Shown one piece after another: positions 54,201-61,576 of a stretch of DNA of 64,000 nt. The notes under the pieces are model-generated. The model had not been told where the DNA came from. It did no database searches and worked only from the letters and a program-made list of their open reading frames with translations. The position numbers and the translations under genes were made by a program. Within the stretch, counting starts at the first letter, position 1, and each line of letters begins with the position of its first letter. This stretch comes from Chryseolinea soli (GTDB lineage: Bacteria; Bacteroidota; Bacteroidia; Cytophagales; Cyclobacteriaceae): contig NZ_CP032382.1 of NCBI RefSeq assembly GCF_003589925.1, positions 3,720,001 to 3,784,000 of the forward strand, written 5' to 3'.

Positions 54201-54506
54201 GGCGAAATGATTAATGATAGAACCGTACTCTCCTACAAAATGAATAAACTTCACTTTGGGATTTGGTAGGAAATTTGGTTTGAAAAACTTTTGTTTGCCG
54301 AGCAGGCTTTGTTCCAATGCCCACAAAAATGAGGATTTACCCGTTCCGTAGGAACCGATGATGTTGAAGGACCGTATGCCTTTCTTGAAATCATTCGAAA
54401 TCTGGTTTACCACCGATATTCCATTGGGAGTTGGTATGTAGTTAAGATTTCGAGATGAATCGCGAATGATATTTATCGATGTAGTATGTTTAATTGGCGT
54501 TGGCAT
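51282..54506 (-). CDS. sspC: SspC-like P-loop ATPase of DNA phosphorothioation
   Basis: A large (1074 aa) AAA-type ATPase that I assign as SspC because it lies between a DUF4007 gene and a PAPS-reductase-like gene. Walker A is GSYGTGKSS at 51-59 and Walker B is VIVIDEFGKYLEY with Asp140/Glu141. The rest is mainly alpha-helical with long charged segments and no known catalytic motif. In described SspABCD systems SspC uses ATP in the modification step. The gene overlaps sspB by 17 bp and abuts sspD. It lacks a nuclease motif. The length is greater than most bacterial DNA ATPases, but I cannot compare it exactly with characterised SspC proteins. Confidence 0.85.
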   Translation of the reverse strand: MPTPIKHTTSINIIRDSSRNLNYIPTPNGISVVNQISNDFKKGIRSFNIIGSYGTGKSSFLWALEQSLLGKQKFFKPNFLPNPKVKFIHFVGEYGSIINHFAGYFDLDLRKLENENILLEIFAKYKNLGKNHPLLVIVIDEFGKYLEYASENFPERELYFVQQLAEFVNNPDNNIILVTTLHQNFEAYALALNRTQKAEWTKVRGRFRELTFNEPVEQLLFLAAEHLKVKTTAKNRENEIKSSLSLLKKSRAFTVNYQYSSEVAYKLYPLDILSAHVLTLCLQRYGQNERSLFSFLESADRTSLSQFDSKRSLFYNIANVYDYFIYNFYSFISSRYNPDFAAWASIKDTLDNVERTFDVNIEYYSKIVKTIGLLNITAVMGAELDATFLIRYSEICLQIPTAEKIIEDLKLRKLIAYRNYNKRFVLLEGTDLDIPSALQEAGNRVDEINDVATLLNRYYQLPPMYAKAYYYKTGTPRLFEYKITEFPFDEPPRDEIDGFINLVFSEKMSLDDVIAKSLEQTEAIIYVFYKNSRVIKNLLFEIEKTKKVIDDNATDRVATKELNQIFLHQKLLLNHYIITNLYAKKSEVTWIYQGKVIKIQSKRVFSKFLSEVCFQIYYSAPVFKNELVNKHKISSSIFQARKSYFTALVDNWNQPDLGFHEDKFPAEKTIYLTLLKQNGIKLYSDESEHVVQLSRKSSFIHVWKYSIDFLNSAKKTRRSINEFIEPLTRKPFKLKQGLIDLWIASFLFVKRDDFALFNESGFIPNLTEEVLDLLVKKPSDFELKTFDIEGVKLDIFNSYRMFLNQDSKEKINTNTFIETIKPFLTFYRNLPEYSRGTKRLKSETIAVREAIAQAKDPEKAFFEDFPNALGYSVEDLQQNKTDLKNYITKLQEAIRELRTAHSNLILRFEEFIQTEIIGEDSPFEVYKKKLQDRYKKLKKHLCLPHQKTFINRVDSPLSDRDAWLNSLTQSILTKNLDVMKDEDEIVFYDKFKNMILELDSLTSLLKDDIDAVNEDVFGIEMNSFNHGLQKKLIRYPKSKKKEIHAIEEIIKKKLGSDQTVNIAALSNILQDLIS

Positions 54507-55383
54507 AGTAGGTTGTTAATATCGAATTCGGATTCGGTTTTCTTTTGAACTGTAGTTCTTTTACGCCTGCGTGATCTTTAAATGTTATATAGTTATTGTA
54601 TCGCTGTATCGAAAGTAGCTCTTCGATTTTCGATACAATACCTGCTCGGTTTATGGCGAATACGGCGCCAGCACTGTCGTGATCATTTTCAATACTACTA
54701 AGGCTAACTGACTCTCCGTACGATTCATTGTCTAAAAGCGTATATAGGAATATTTCAACAGGTATGTGTTCGCGCTCCGTGTTTTCGATTACATAAAAAT
54801 CATCCTTACCTTTGCTGAAGATTTTGATTAAGTCTAACTCAGAAAGCAATCCCAGATATCTTTCCTCTTTGTCCTTTGTGGTCGCATCAGATCGCATGTA
54901 CATTTTGACCATTACAGAAAAATCTTCATTAACAGTGTTTTCGTTGATTTGAAAGGTCTTCTCCGCATCTGCCTTTCTTTTCAAGAACGACACATAATTC
55001 GATTTCATGAACTCAATCTTTTCCCTTCTGAGTTCATTGAAGATGATCGAATAAGTGGAGGCAAAGCCTGATTTAACAAGATGATAATGCAATAGCCATA
55101 GACTGGCCTCATCTTCAAGATAAGGATCCCATCCTGTCTCGTCTGAGAATAGTTTATGGGCGAATGTCGTCAGCTGATCCTGTGTATCCAATAGATTAAA
55201 AGCTTTCATCCAGAATCGAATCGAGTTGACCATGTTCCGGCCCACGCCGAGTGTAACCACCGCGTCATCTGAGGAAAAAGAATTTTGTTGAAAGACGAAG
55301 TCGTACCCTTTTTTTAACCAAAGGTGTCGGCATTGAAAGGTCTCATGACCTGAGAAGGTCATTTTCTGGTTGTGTTTGATCAT
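54490..55383 (-). CDS. sspB: DUF4007 family protein (SspB-like)
   Basis: In characterised SspABCD systems the DUF4007 protein SspB is a DNA-nicking enzyme that opens the site for sulfur insertion. The 297-aa protein shows the DUF4007 pattern: TFSGHETFQCRHLWLKKGYD at the N-terminus (9-28), VVTLGVGRNMVNSIRFWMKA (42-61), and WDPYLEDEASLWLLHYHL near residue 80-97. The later half is more variable and contains a winged-helix-like segment. The first ATG at 55383 is used; Met8 is an alternative. It is the first gene of the minus-strand operon, so transcription of the whole sspBCD plus kinase block starts upstream of it. Confidence 0.88.
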   Translation of the reverse strand: MIKHNQKMTFSGHETFQCRHLWLKKGYDFVFQQNSFSSDDAVVTLGVGRNMVNSIRFWMKAFNLLDTQDQLTTFAHKLFSDETGWDPYLEDEASLWLLHYHLVKSGFASTYSIIFNELRREKIEFMKSNYVSFLKRKADAEKTFQINENTVNEDFSVMVKMYMRSDATTKDKEERYLGLLSELDLIKIFSKGKDDFYVIENTEREHIPVEIFLYTLLDNESYGESVSLSSIENDHDSAGAVFAINRAGIVSKIEELLSIQRYNNYITFKDHAGVKELQFKRKPNPNSILTTYYANAN

Positions 55384-55682
55384 TTAACGCTTAAAAAATA
55401 GATAACGTAAACCTACCTACAAAATAAGATTAATTGGCTTTATATTCCCTTAATTCTTGCTTTTTTACTATGGTTTGGGCCATTTTTTTACTGAATCTTC
55501 GTCCGTCAACATGTTGAGATCGATCGGAACATGGGTTACGCCCCACGGCGATGTTTGGAGGCACGGAAAACACTCCCACTTTCCAATAAGATCGATCTCG
55601 ATTTTTTAAACTCCAAGTCTCCCGGCCGCTGGTTGCTGCGTTAAGAAAAAGATATTTAATTTCATTTTAAAGTGTACCATTT

Positions 55683-55729
55683 AACTAATATAACTAGTTT
55701 TTATAATAAATGAGCTAATTATATTAGTT
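55683..55729. repeat. 11-bp inverted repeat in an AT-rich block
   Basis: AACTAATATAA at 55683-55693 and its exact complement TTATATTAGTT at 55719-55729 are separated by 25 bp. The site lies about 300 bp upstream of sspB in a very AT-rich stretch. It could be an operator, an upstream binding site or part of an element end. Confidence 0.6.
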
Positions 55730-56003
55730 TATTTTTAACAAACCTAGAATGGACATTGTTCATGTGAATTAGATGCGTTTTCGGGGCCATTGAGCAATAG
55801 CATCAGGTATGGGTTTAGCGGGAAAAATCATTGGCTGGCGGGTACTCAGGACGTGATATCTAGTAGCCGCGAACCTGCGTTTTTTGGATACATCTTTTTC
55901 CCTATCCAGCCCCGACCTTTCCGGTTCAGTTCATTTAATGATAACTAGGACTAAATTTAGCTCAAAAGGCAAGGATACCGCTAATATGTGAACAAAAAAT
56001 AAA

Positions 56004-56024
56004 GGAGTCAGCATTGCTGGCTCC
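56004..56024. terminator. Hairpin terminator after the DUF932-like gene, probably bidirectional
   Basis: Arms GGAGTCAGC and GCTGGCTCC enclose a 3-base loop. They form nine pairs on the plus strand, including one G-T. On the minus strand the stem has one mismatch and is followed by TTTATTTTTT. It lies 8 bp after the stop codon of the minus-strand gene. Confidence 0.8.
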
Positions 56025-56031
56025 TTTTGCT

Positions 56032-56913
56032 TCAGTAGGTCAATAGATGGTCAAATAATTTCTCATCCAATCTCTTTTGAACTTCAAAAGTTTTTTTGAG
56101 TTTGTTATGAAGTACGGCATTGAAGGCGTTATAGCCATGCCATAGGTTAGGTTCGGAATTCAACATGACACTTTCTCTCTGAATGATATCCAATACCATT
56201 CTTGCATTGATAGAAGGACTTGTATTCTTTTCACTGCATTCAAACTGAAACAATTTGAAATGCTCAGCTGTAATCTTGACAAAATCATTCAAGTCGTTAA
56301 TGGCCCTTTCAGCCAGTACTTCGAATTTCCGATGCAGGCTATAGAACTCGTTGTTCATAAACTTATCAACCAGTAATTTAATTTCGGGTATGATTACCTG
56401 TGCAATGTTGCCTTTATGTTTTACGCTGAATCCGATGGTAGATTGCGCGATGTGTAAACCATTAGTACAAACCTCACGATAAAATCCAAAATGTCCGGAT
56501 GTTTTACAGGACCCATCATAGCTGTTGGTAAATCGTAGCATTGGACGCAGCCTGTCGTTTCCATTTTTGACAGTTACCAACCAATTGTCATCTGATAGAA
56601 TGTAGTCTACTGCGAAGGATCGATTGTCCCTGTTAATGGATCGGTTTATGTATCCCAACCCGGCATCGATTAGCTTAGCTTCTACTTCGTAAAAGAACTT
56701 CTCATTGGGCAAATGTCCATAAGAGTTACTTACCACATTGACGATTTGATTTTCTGAAATAATTGCTTTCTCAAGTCCCTTTCTTGACGAAAGACCGGTG
56801 ATGGTTGAAAGACTAATCAATTCATTTTTGACAAATACGTTGTCATTCTGCAATTGATTTTTCAGGTTGATTGATTCATTGTTTTTCATAGCATTAATTG
56901 TTTGATTGAACAT
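56032..56913 (-). CDS. DUF932-like protein of a conjugative element
   Basis: The 293-aa protein resembles the DUF932/phage-plasmid-like protein family carried by many conjugative and mobilisable elements: a helical N-terminus (NEKFFYEVEAKL), DYILSDDNWLVTVKNGNDRL, GHFGFYREVCTNGLHIAQ and a C-terminal helical region. The function of the family is not established. The protein has no signal or membrane segment. An earlier initiation cannot be excluded, because the upstream 350 bp are structured and contain no gene. It is the most downstream gene of the conjugative block seen here and is followed by a terminator. Confidence 0.75.
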   Translation of the reverse strand: MFNQTINAMKNNESINLKNQLQNDNVFVKNELISLSTITGLSSRKGLEKAIISENQIVNVVSNSYGHLPNEKFFYEVEAKLIDAGLGYINRSINRDNRSFAVDYILSDDNWLVTVKNGNDRLRPMLRFTNSYDGSCKTSGHFGFYREVCTNGLHIAQSTIGFSVKHKGNIAQVIIPEIKLLVDKFMNNEFYSLHRKFEVLAERAINDLNDFVKITAEHFKLFQFECSEKNTSPSINARMVLDIIQRESVMLNSEPNLWHGYNAFNAVLHNKLKKTFEVQKRLDEKLFDHLLTY

Positions 56914-57269
56914 TTTTTAATGCTATCACCACCGGATTTTTACCGGACCTACACAAGCTGAAAGACCATATCAAAAGAGCTTCCGCCAAAAGGCAAAGGA
57001 ATAAATTGGAAGGCAGGCCGTAGGCAGGTTCCGTTTTATGCCGGAAGCTTTTGGCTGGAAGTCCGGGAACAAATCCGAGATTTGCTGATAAAAATGTGAG
57101 CACAACTTCCTCACGCTTAATTACGGAACTCTATTGGAGATGATTCCCTTGAATGACCTATTATCCGATCGGAATCATTCCTTTTGGAAGCTTAGTAATA
57201 AAGTTTAGAGAGATTGGATGGTAGTAGACTGAATGGAGTTATTGTTCCAATGAAGCTCGACTTGGCACT
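56914..57269 (-). other. Structured leader region upstream of the DUF932-like gene
   Basis: This 356-bp gap has no supported gene but many short inverted repeats: CAAATC/GATTTG at 57070-57084, TTCCG/CGGAA at 57029-57046, and AGCTTCCG (56980-56987) with CGGAAGCT (57042-57049). A second pairing, CCAAAAG (56988-56994) with CTTTTGG (57048-57054), competes with the last one. It is more GC-rich than the neighbouring DNA. A structured 5' leader is plausible. Confidence 0.5.
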
Positions 57270-57689
57270 CTATCGCAGCATTTTCTTTGTTAGCGCTTTC
57301 TTGATGTGCTTAATCATTTTGATCTGCGCTGCCAGGAGATTTTCTGTCTGAATCAATTCCTTCAATTCCTTTACGTTGGATAGGAAATTACCAGGTTGCT
57401 CACTGAGCTTCCTGCAGGTCTTATCGATTAGATTTTCTGCAAGCTTTGAGTTCAAAACCGGATGACCTGATCCTTCTAATAGTGGTACAAAACGGTTTGT
57501 TTTCCAAAGACTGAAGCATATCCAAAATAGCATCCCCTTTTCCACTTCGTCATTGACCAGAAGCACATAGGAATTGTTGTATGGTTTCGCTGAAGGCCTG
57601 CCCGCATTATATCCATTTGATTGGATGAAGAAATGAGGTTGATTGTATGTGGCGGTGGAAAGGTGAAGTTGGATTTTGAGATCTTGCAT
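57270..57689 (-). CDS. Small conserved protein of conjugative elements (DUF6943-like)
   Basis: The 139-aa protein resembles a family of small proteins with the segment SNGYNAGRPSAKPYNNSYV and FWICFSLWKTNRFVPLLEGS, which I associate with Bacteroidota conjugative elements (probably DUF6943). Function is unknown. There is no signal or membrane helix, and the C-terminus is strongly basic (KHIKKALTKKMLR), so nucleic-acid contact is possible. The gene lies 173 bp downstream of the 267-aa gene, with an imperfect inverted repeat in that gap. Confidence 0.7.
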   Translation of the reverse strand: MQDLKIQLHLSTATYNQPHFFIQSNGYNAGRPSAKPYNNSYVLLVNDEVEKGMLFWICFSLWKTNRFVPLLEGSGHPVLNSKLAENLIDKTCRKLSEQPGNFLSNVKELKELIQTENLLAAQIKMIKHIKKALTKKMLR

Positions 57690-57732
57690 GGTCTATCCTT
57701 TTTGTTGAAACAGAGCAGCAATAGGGATAAGC

Positions 57733-57807
57733 ATTTTCCAATGTCAAGGGTGCCGGGGCAAAAAATAATAAAACACCCGGCACTTGTCTGCCCTTGACAT
57801 GGAAAAT
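57733..57807. repeat. Large imperfect inverted repeat between accessory genes of the conjugative element
   Basis: ATTTTCCAATGTCAAGGG with TGCCGGGG (57733-57758) is nearly complementary to 57774-57807. The right arm, read in reverse, gives ATTTTCCATGTCAAGGG and later TGCCGGGTG. The left arm carries one extra base and the right arm about seven extra bases, and an AT-rich 15-bp spacer separates the arms. It could form a long hairpin or bind a dimeric protein. Confidence 0.65.
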
Positions 57808-57862
57808 ACTGATCCTTGCTTTGCGAAGTGGAAATAAAAATGAAAGACCTGCACAGAACTGT

Positions 57863-58666
57863 CTACACGGACATCTTTCTACCTTTCGATTTCTTCCCCC
57901 CGTCGGGTTCTGTTTTCTGTTCTTTTTTTGACGACTCCGATTTGCTTTCCGCTTTCTCACCCTGTTGTTGTCCCTGAGACTCTCCTTTGTGTTCCCGCAC
58001 TCCTTGATTTTGTTTGATCATGTTCGCATCATAGAGAATGATGTTTCGGTCTTTGGGATTAGCTTCCAGAAAAGCTTTCTCTTCTTTCCCTGCCAGGTTC
58101 AATGTTACCTGCTGAAGGTTGCCTTTTTCAAGCGACTTCATAAGACGCTCCTTTTGTTCAGGACTGTCGAGTTCCTTCGTCGGAATTTTGGATACGTTCT
58201 TGTCCAGGTCATATCCCCACGCGGAATGGTATTGCTTTACAGCATGATTGCCATTGTCCTGCTTCTTGTTTTCCAATTGAAGCCAAGCTTCGTAAGGTTC
58301 ACCTTCCCGGTTTTCCAACTTCTTATGAACTGCCCTTCCATCCAATAGATTATAAGCTTCCTTCGCGGTGACGCTATTGGATTTGTTGACGTAAAAGGTT
58401 TGTGATTTATCCTTCTCTGGGTTTTCGTCTTTTAAGGTGGCCTTGTAGTTGTTGAGAAAATACATATCGTTCTGATTGGACTTCGAAAAATTCAGATTGT
58501 ATTCCACCACTTGCTTCTTTTCCCCTTTGTTGAATTCTGCGGTGAAGGGCAATTCAAATTTGTCTTTTCCGGCCTTCAGGTTTTTCTCCAGGTCCTCCTT
58601 TAGATTCTCGCCAAATCCCAGGTAATACACCTGTCTTTTGAGATATTCTGCGTTTTCGATATTCAT
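57863..58666 (-). CDS. Conjugative-element accessory protein, 267 aa (DUF3945-like class, tentative)
   Basis: The N-terminal 200 residues are hydrophilic and mixed alpha/beta (YLKRQVYYLGFGENLKED, DNGNHAVKQYHSAWGYDLDK, RNIILYDANMIKQNQG). The last about 45 residues are a disordered, Lys/Ser/Glu-rich tail ending GKKSKGRKMSV. Proteins with such a body and tail occur in Bacteroidota conjugative elements beside the tra genes. Their function is unknown and the DUF3945-like label is only a guess from overall character. It begins 53 bp after traN ends, on the same strand. Confidence 0.7.
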   Translation of the reverse strand: MNIENAEYLKRQVYYLGFGENLKEDLEKNLKAGKDKFELPFTAEFNKGEKKQVVEYNLNFSKSNQNDMYFLNNYKATLKDENPEKDKSQTFYVNKSNSVTAKEAYNLLDGRAVHKKLENREGEPYEAWLQLENKKQDNGNHAVKQYHSAWGYDLDKNVSKIPTKELDSPEQKERLMKSLEKGNLQQVTLNLAGKEEKAFLEANPKDRNIILYDANMIKQNQGVREHKGESQGQQQGEKAESKSESSKKEQKTEPDGGKKSKGRKMSV

Positions 58667-58719
58667 GATTACTTATGTTAAATTGTGATTGCGTATCTAA
58701 GAGCATTCAATACCGTTCC

Positions 58720-59541
58720 TTAGTCAACGGGAATTGGTTGTGCTTTGAGCAAGGACTTGTTCTTGATCTTCAGGTGAAGATGCCTTCCTCCATTTTTCTC
58801 CATCAATTCAATAGTGAGCATTTTTGCATCGGGGATCGTGAATTTTGGAAGCGCGTATACCAGTTCTTCAGTAGACTTGCCATTGATGACGAAAGCGTTG
58901 CCATAATGATATATTGGCATTTGGCTCACTTCCTGCGTGGCGGTGCGTTTCGGTTTCTTCTTGTCTTTCACATAGAAGCGTAGCACATCGGTATGAAAAG
59001 GGATGTTGGAGTTGTTGGCCAGTTTCAAATGAAAGAACAGGGTGTTTCCCTCGATGTAAATGTCCTGAAGCGCCAGACGCATATCGAAATGGCTGGCGCC
59101 TTTCATCGAATGCCCTGAAGGATTATTCAGGATGTTCTCCACGTGCGACTTCAACTCCGAGGAAGTCATTTCCGATACAAATTGAATGGGTGATGCAGGA
59201 CTCTCGGAGGGCGTATTTCCGTGAGCATTGACAGTCAATGTTCCGGGCTTGTCCGAATACCTGATCATGAAGACGTGTAGCGTCCCATCGGTGGTGATCA
59301 CCGTAAGGTTTGTTTCCTTGAAATTTACCCTGGCAGCTTTCAGATGAAGCACATTGTCTACTCCTTTTGCTTTCTGTGCCAGTACATCCCTGCTGCCACG
59401 ATCTACCGTGGTGATGGATGCTGGAAAAACAATCGTGGATGTTTTGTTAGACGAGACTTCAACCAGCGGCTGCGCGAATGAATACAACAGTATCGTGTTG
59501 AGAAGTACTGTTGTGACTAAGCATTTTAATTTTAGCAACAT
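58720..59541 (-). CDS. traN: Conjugative transposon protein TraN (DUF4138-like)
   Basis: A secreted outer-membrane-associated part of the Bacteroidetes conjugation channel. The 273-aa protein has a signal peptide ending SFAQP (about residue 24) and a beta-rich body with SNKTSTIVFPASITTVDRGS, RFYVKDKKKPKRTATQEV and a C-terminal KFTIPDAKMLTIELMEKN. These are the usual TraN landmarks. The position immediately downstream of TraM, with a small ORF between, is canonical. TraN/TraM/TraK together resemble VirB9/VirB10-type outer components, which is family knowledge. Confidence 0.88.
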   Translation of the reverse strand: MLLKLKCLVTTVLLNTILLYSFAQPLVEVSSNKTSTIVFPASITTVDRGSRDVLAQKAKGVDNVLHLKAARVNFKETNLTVITTDGTLHVFMIRYSDKPGTLTVNAHGNTPSESPASPIQFVSEMTSSELKSHVENILNNPSGHSMKGASHFDMRLALQDIYIEGNTLFFHLKLANNSNIPFHTDVLRFYVKDKKKPKRTATQEVSQMPIYHYGNAFVINGKSTEELVYALPKFTIPDAKMLTIELMEKNGGRHLHLKIKNKSLLKAQPIPVD

Positions 59542-59601
59542 AGCAAGTGTGTTTGATGATGAAATTGTTTTCTAACTGAGCTAATTAGTGTAGGATGAAG
59601 G

Positions 59602-59706
59602 TCAGTACATTAAATCACTGATACCTGTTATCCAGAGGTAGATTTTAACATAGAGGTTGGCAAAGAATCCCAACACGAACGCGATCATTACAAGTTTCTT
59701 TTTCAT
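59602..59706 (-). CDS. Predicted 34-aa membrane peptide between TraM and TraN
   Basis: An ATG at 59706 opens a 34-codon frame with a basic start (MKKKLV), one hydrophobic helix (MIAFVLGFFANLYV) and KIYLWITGISDLMY at the end. It fills the gap between traM and traN on the same strand and has the look of a small single-span membrane protein. It could be an assembly factor or merely a leader. There is no family recognition, so the confidence is moderate. Confidence 0.55.
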   Translation of the reverse strand: MKKKLVMIAFVLGFFANLYVKIYLWITGISDLMY

Positions 59707-59812
59707 GGTATTAAATGTTTAAAGTGATAGTGTTTATTTTGTTTTAGATAAAGCGTGGCTATAGGCAATGGCCTTCGAATATTTTTTTTGTTTTGATTGT
59801 TTTTGATTTTGA

Positions 59813-61141
59813 TTAGACCCTCGATGCGTTTTTATCTTTTAGCAGGATCTGGTATCCTGCCTTGAGTGTGACTTTGATCAACTTGACCTTTTTGCTGAAC
59901 AGACCCTTCGCAGCTTCAATGCCTGCTGTCGCGGCTTGAACTCCAAGCGAATTGTCCATAGAATACATTTGAATGTCTTGAATACCCTGACTTGTGGCTT
60001 GCTTGGCTACATCTCGCGAAATGGCTCCTGGAATATAGATGCCGGGTAAGCCGTCCAAATCAAATGCGTCCAATGCAACAGGAAACAGGGAATGTTCATC
60101 ACGTATGGAAGTGATTTGAATAGTCAGTCGTTCTCCACTAATGGAACATACACCATATATGAACTGACCCTGTTCAATGAGCTCTCCATGGATATATACA
60201 TCTGCGAGCAACCTCATTTTGACAGTTGAGCCGGCAACGACCGTTTGCGTGTCATGGATGACTGCGTCAATTGCGTTTGGTTCTTCGGACTCTAAGCCGG
60301 TTTCATCGCTCAGTCCGTAGAAGCCAACCTGACTTTGCGTACTTACCGCCATCGGTGTGGTCACTATTGAATCCGTAGTGGTAAGGGATGCGGGACTGTT
60401 GCCCATGATGGAGATATTATCGGCTTGGGGAGTAGTCTCTACCCTGTAAACCTGCTGCTGATGGAGCAGGCTTTGTTCCCTGATTCGCTCCCTTACACGA
60501 TCCGGGTGCTGGATGTCAAGAATCTTTTCGAGCATCCCATCCATTTGCTGCATTTCGGGATCGCTCGAATTTTCCTCATTCATCATCTGCATCATCTTTT
60601 CGAGCTGCCTGACATCTTCGGAAGCAATGCTGGGTTCTGTCGGTAATTGTTCAACCGGAGTAGTAGTGGTTAATGACGCTGGTGCCGGTAACGGCCTAGA
60701 CTCTTCCGACTTCAATTGCTTTGTCAGCAATTCAAGCTTTTTGGTAATCTCTTTCTCGTCCCGATCGATTTGTGTATAGCGGTCCTTTGTGCCGAGTGAT
60801 GTGTTGAGGTTGCTCTCTCCCGGAATCGTATCGCTGCTATTGACGCCTTCCAGTGTGGCCATGACATAGTAAGGATCGTTTCGTTTTGCTTCCTCCATTT
60901 TCAGCGAGTCGCGTTTGGCCTGTTCGTAGAGACTGAACTTGTCCCATAGTTCATCTTCCTTTGTAAAGTGTGCTCCGGGCAATTCCATATTTAGTCCAGA
61001 CTTTACTGGCTGAGCTTGCACTTCCCCGCCTTTGCCGCCTCCCAGTGCCCAGAAGATCATCGTGATAAATGGAAGCACCAGAAGCGGAAGTACCATATAG
61101 AACCTGCGTTGTTGTAAGAATTGTTGTGAATGCGTTTTCAT
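59813..61141 (-). CDS. traM: Conjugative transposon protein TraM
   Basis: The 442-aa protein is the VirB10-like component of the conjugation apparatus: a short cytoplasmic N-terminus, one membrane helix (about 15-35, MVLPLLVLPFITMIFWALG), a long Glu- and Pro-rich periplasmic linker with coiled-coil character, and a C-terminal globular domain (VVAGSTVKMRLLADVYIHGE, LPGIYIPGAISRD). It follows traL by 25 bp and precedes traN. The call rests on the layout and gene order. Confidence 0.88.
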   Translation of the reverse strand: MKTHSQQFLQQRRFYMVLPLLVLPFITMIFWALGGGKGGEVQAQPVKSGLNMELPGAHFTKEDELWDKFSLYEQAKRDSLKMEEAKRNDPYYVMATLEGVNSSDTIPGESNLNTSLGTKDRYTQIDRDEKEITKKLELLTKQLKSEESRPLPAPASLTTTTPVEQLPTEPSIASEDVRQLEKMMQMMNEENSSDPEMQQMDGMLEKILDIQHPDRVRERIREQSLLHQQQVYRVETTPQADNISIMGNSPASLTTTDSIVTTPMAVSTQSQVGFYGLSDETGLESEEPNAIDAVIHDTQTVVAGSTVKMRLLADVYIHGELIEQGQFIYGVCSISGERLTIQITSIRDEHSLFPVALDAFDLDGLPGIYIPGAISRDVAKQATSQGIQDIQMYSMDNSLGVQAATAGIEAAKGLFSKKVKLIKVTLKAGYQILLKDKNASRV

Positions 61142-61166
61142 AGTGATTAATTTTAATGTTGTTAGT

Positions 61167-61571
61167 TTATTTGTTGATGAGCTCGTGGCCGGAGTACCTC
61201 AAGAGGAACAGTATGCTGTCGATCATTCCCTCCCGGCCTTTTATAGCGTTGTCATACGTATTTCTGTCCACGCGCTTGAGACTGTCCATTGTCTGAATAA
61301 AGCCTTGCAGAACCTCCTGATCCTTGTGTGTGAGCAATGGTCCAGGTTGAGGTAGGCCGATGACGGCCGGTATCACAGCGTTCTTATTCAATTTGCCTTT
61401 CTGTGGTTCCATGAATGGCAGTATCATCAGCAAAAGGCAGACGAAGGCACAGCAAAGACCTGCGGTGATTAATGTCCACTTTTTGGTTTTCGATGAATAC
61501 TGTTCACTGGCGGCACTAAGTCGGTTTGCCAATTGACGTTTAGCGTTTTCGATTTTGTCATTGATTTTCAT
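61167..61571 (-). CDS. traL: Conjugative transposon protein TraL-like
   Basis: This 134-aa protein has a basic coiled N-terminus, one membrane helix near residues 33-53 (LITAGLCCAFVCLLLMILPF) and a short periplasmic tail. Its position between traK and traM, only 5 bp from traK, matches TraL of Bacteroidetes conjugative elements. TraL proteins are short inner-membrane components with poor sequence conservation, so identification depends on synteny. Confidence 0.8.
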   Translation of the reverse strand: MKINDKIENAKRQLANRLSAASEQYSSKTKKWTLITAGLCCAFVCLLLMILPFMEPQKGKLNKNAVIPAVIGLPQPGPLLTHKDQEVLQGFIQTMDSLKRVDRNTYDNAIKGREGMIDSILFLLRYSGHELINK

Positions 61572-61576
61572 ATGCG

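Larger units (their letters stand above)
55384..56031. other. AT-rich junction between the defence island and the conjugative element
   Basis: The 648-bp gap carries the promoter of the sspBCD operon. I find no exact TAnnTTTG element on the minus strand. It also contains the inverted repeat at 55683-55729 and the terminator at 56004-56024. No gene, att repeat or integrase remnant is recognised. Confidence 0.55.

Noticed and set aside
56894..57103. 69-codon minus-strand frame overlapping the start of the DUF932-like gene
   Set aside because: Its conservation, if any, is more simply explained by a structured leader; the encoded peptide has no family features.
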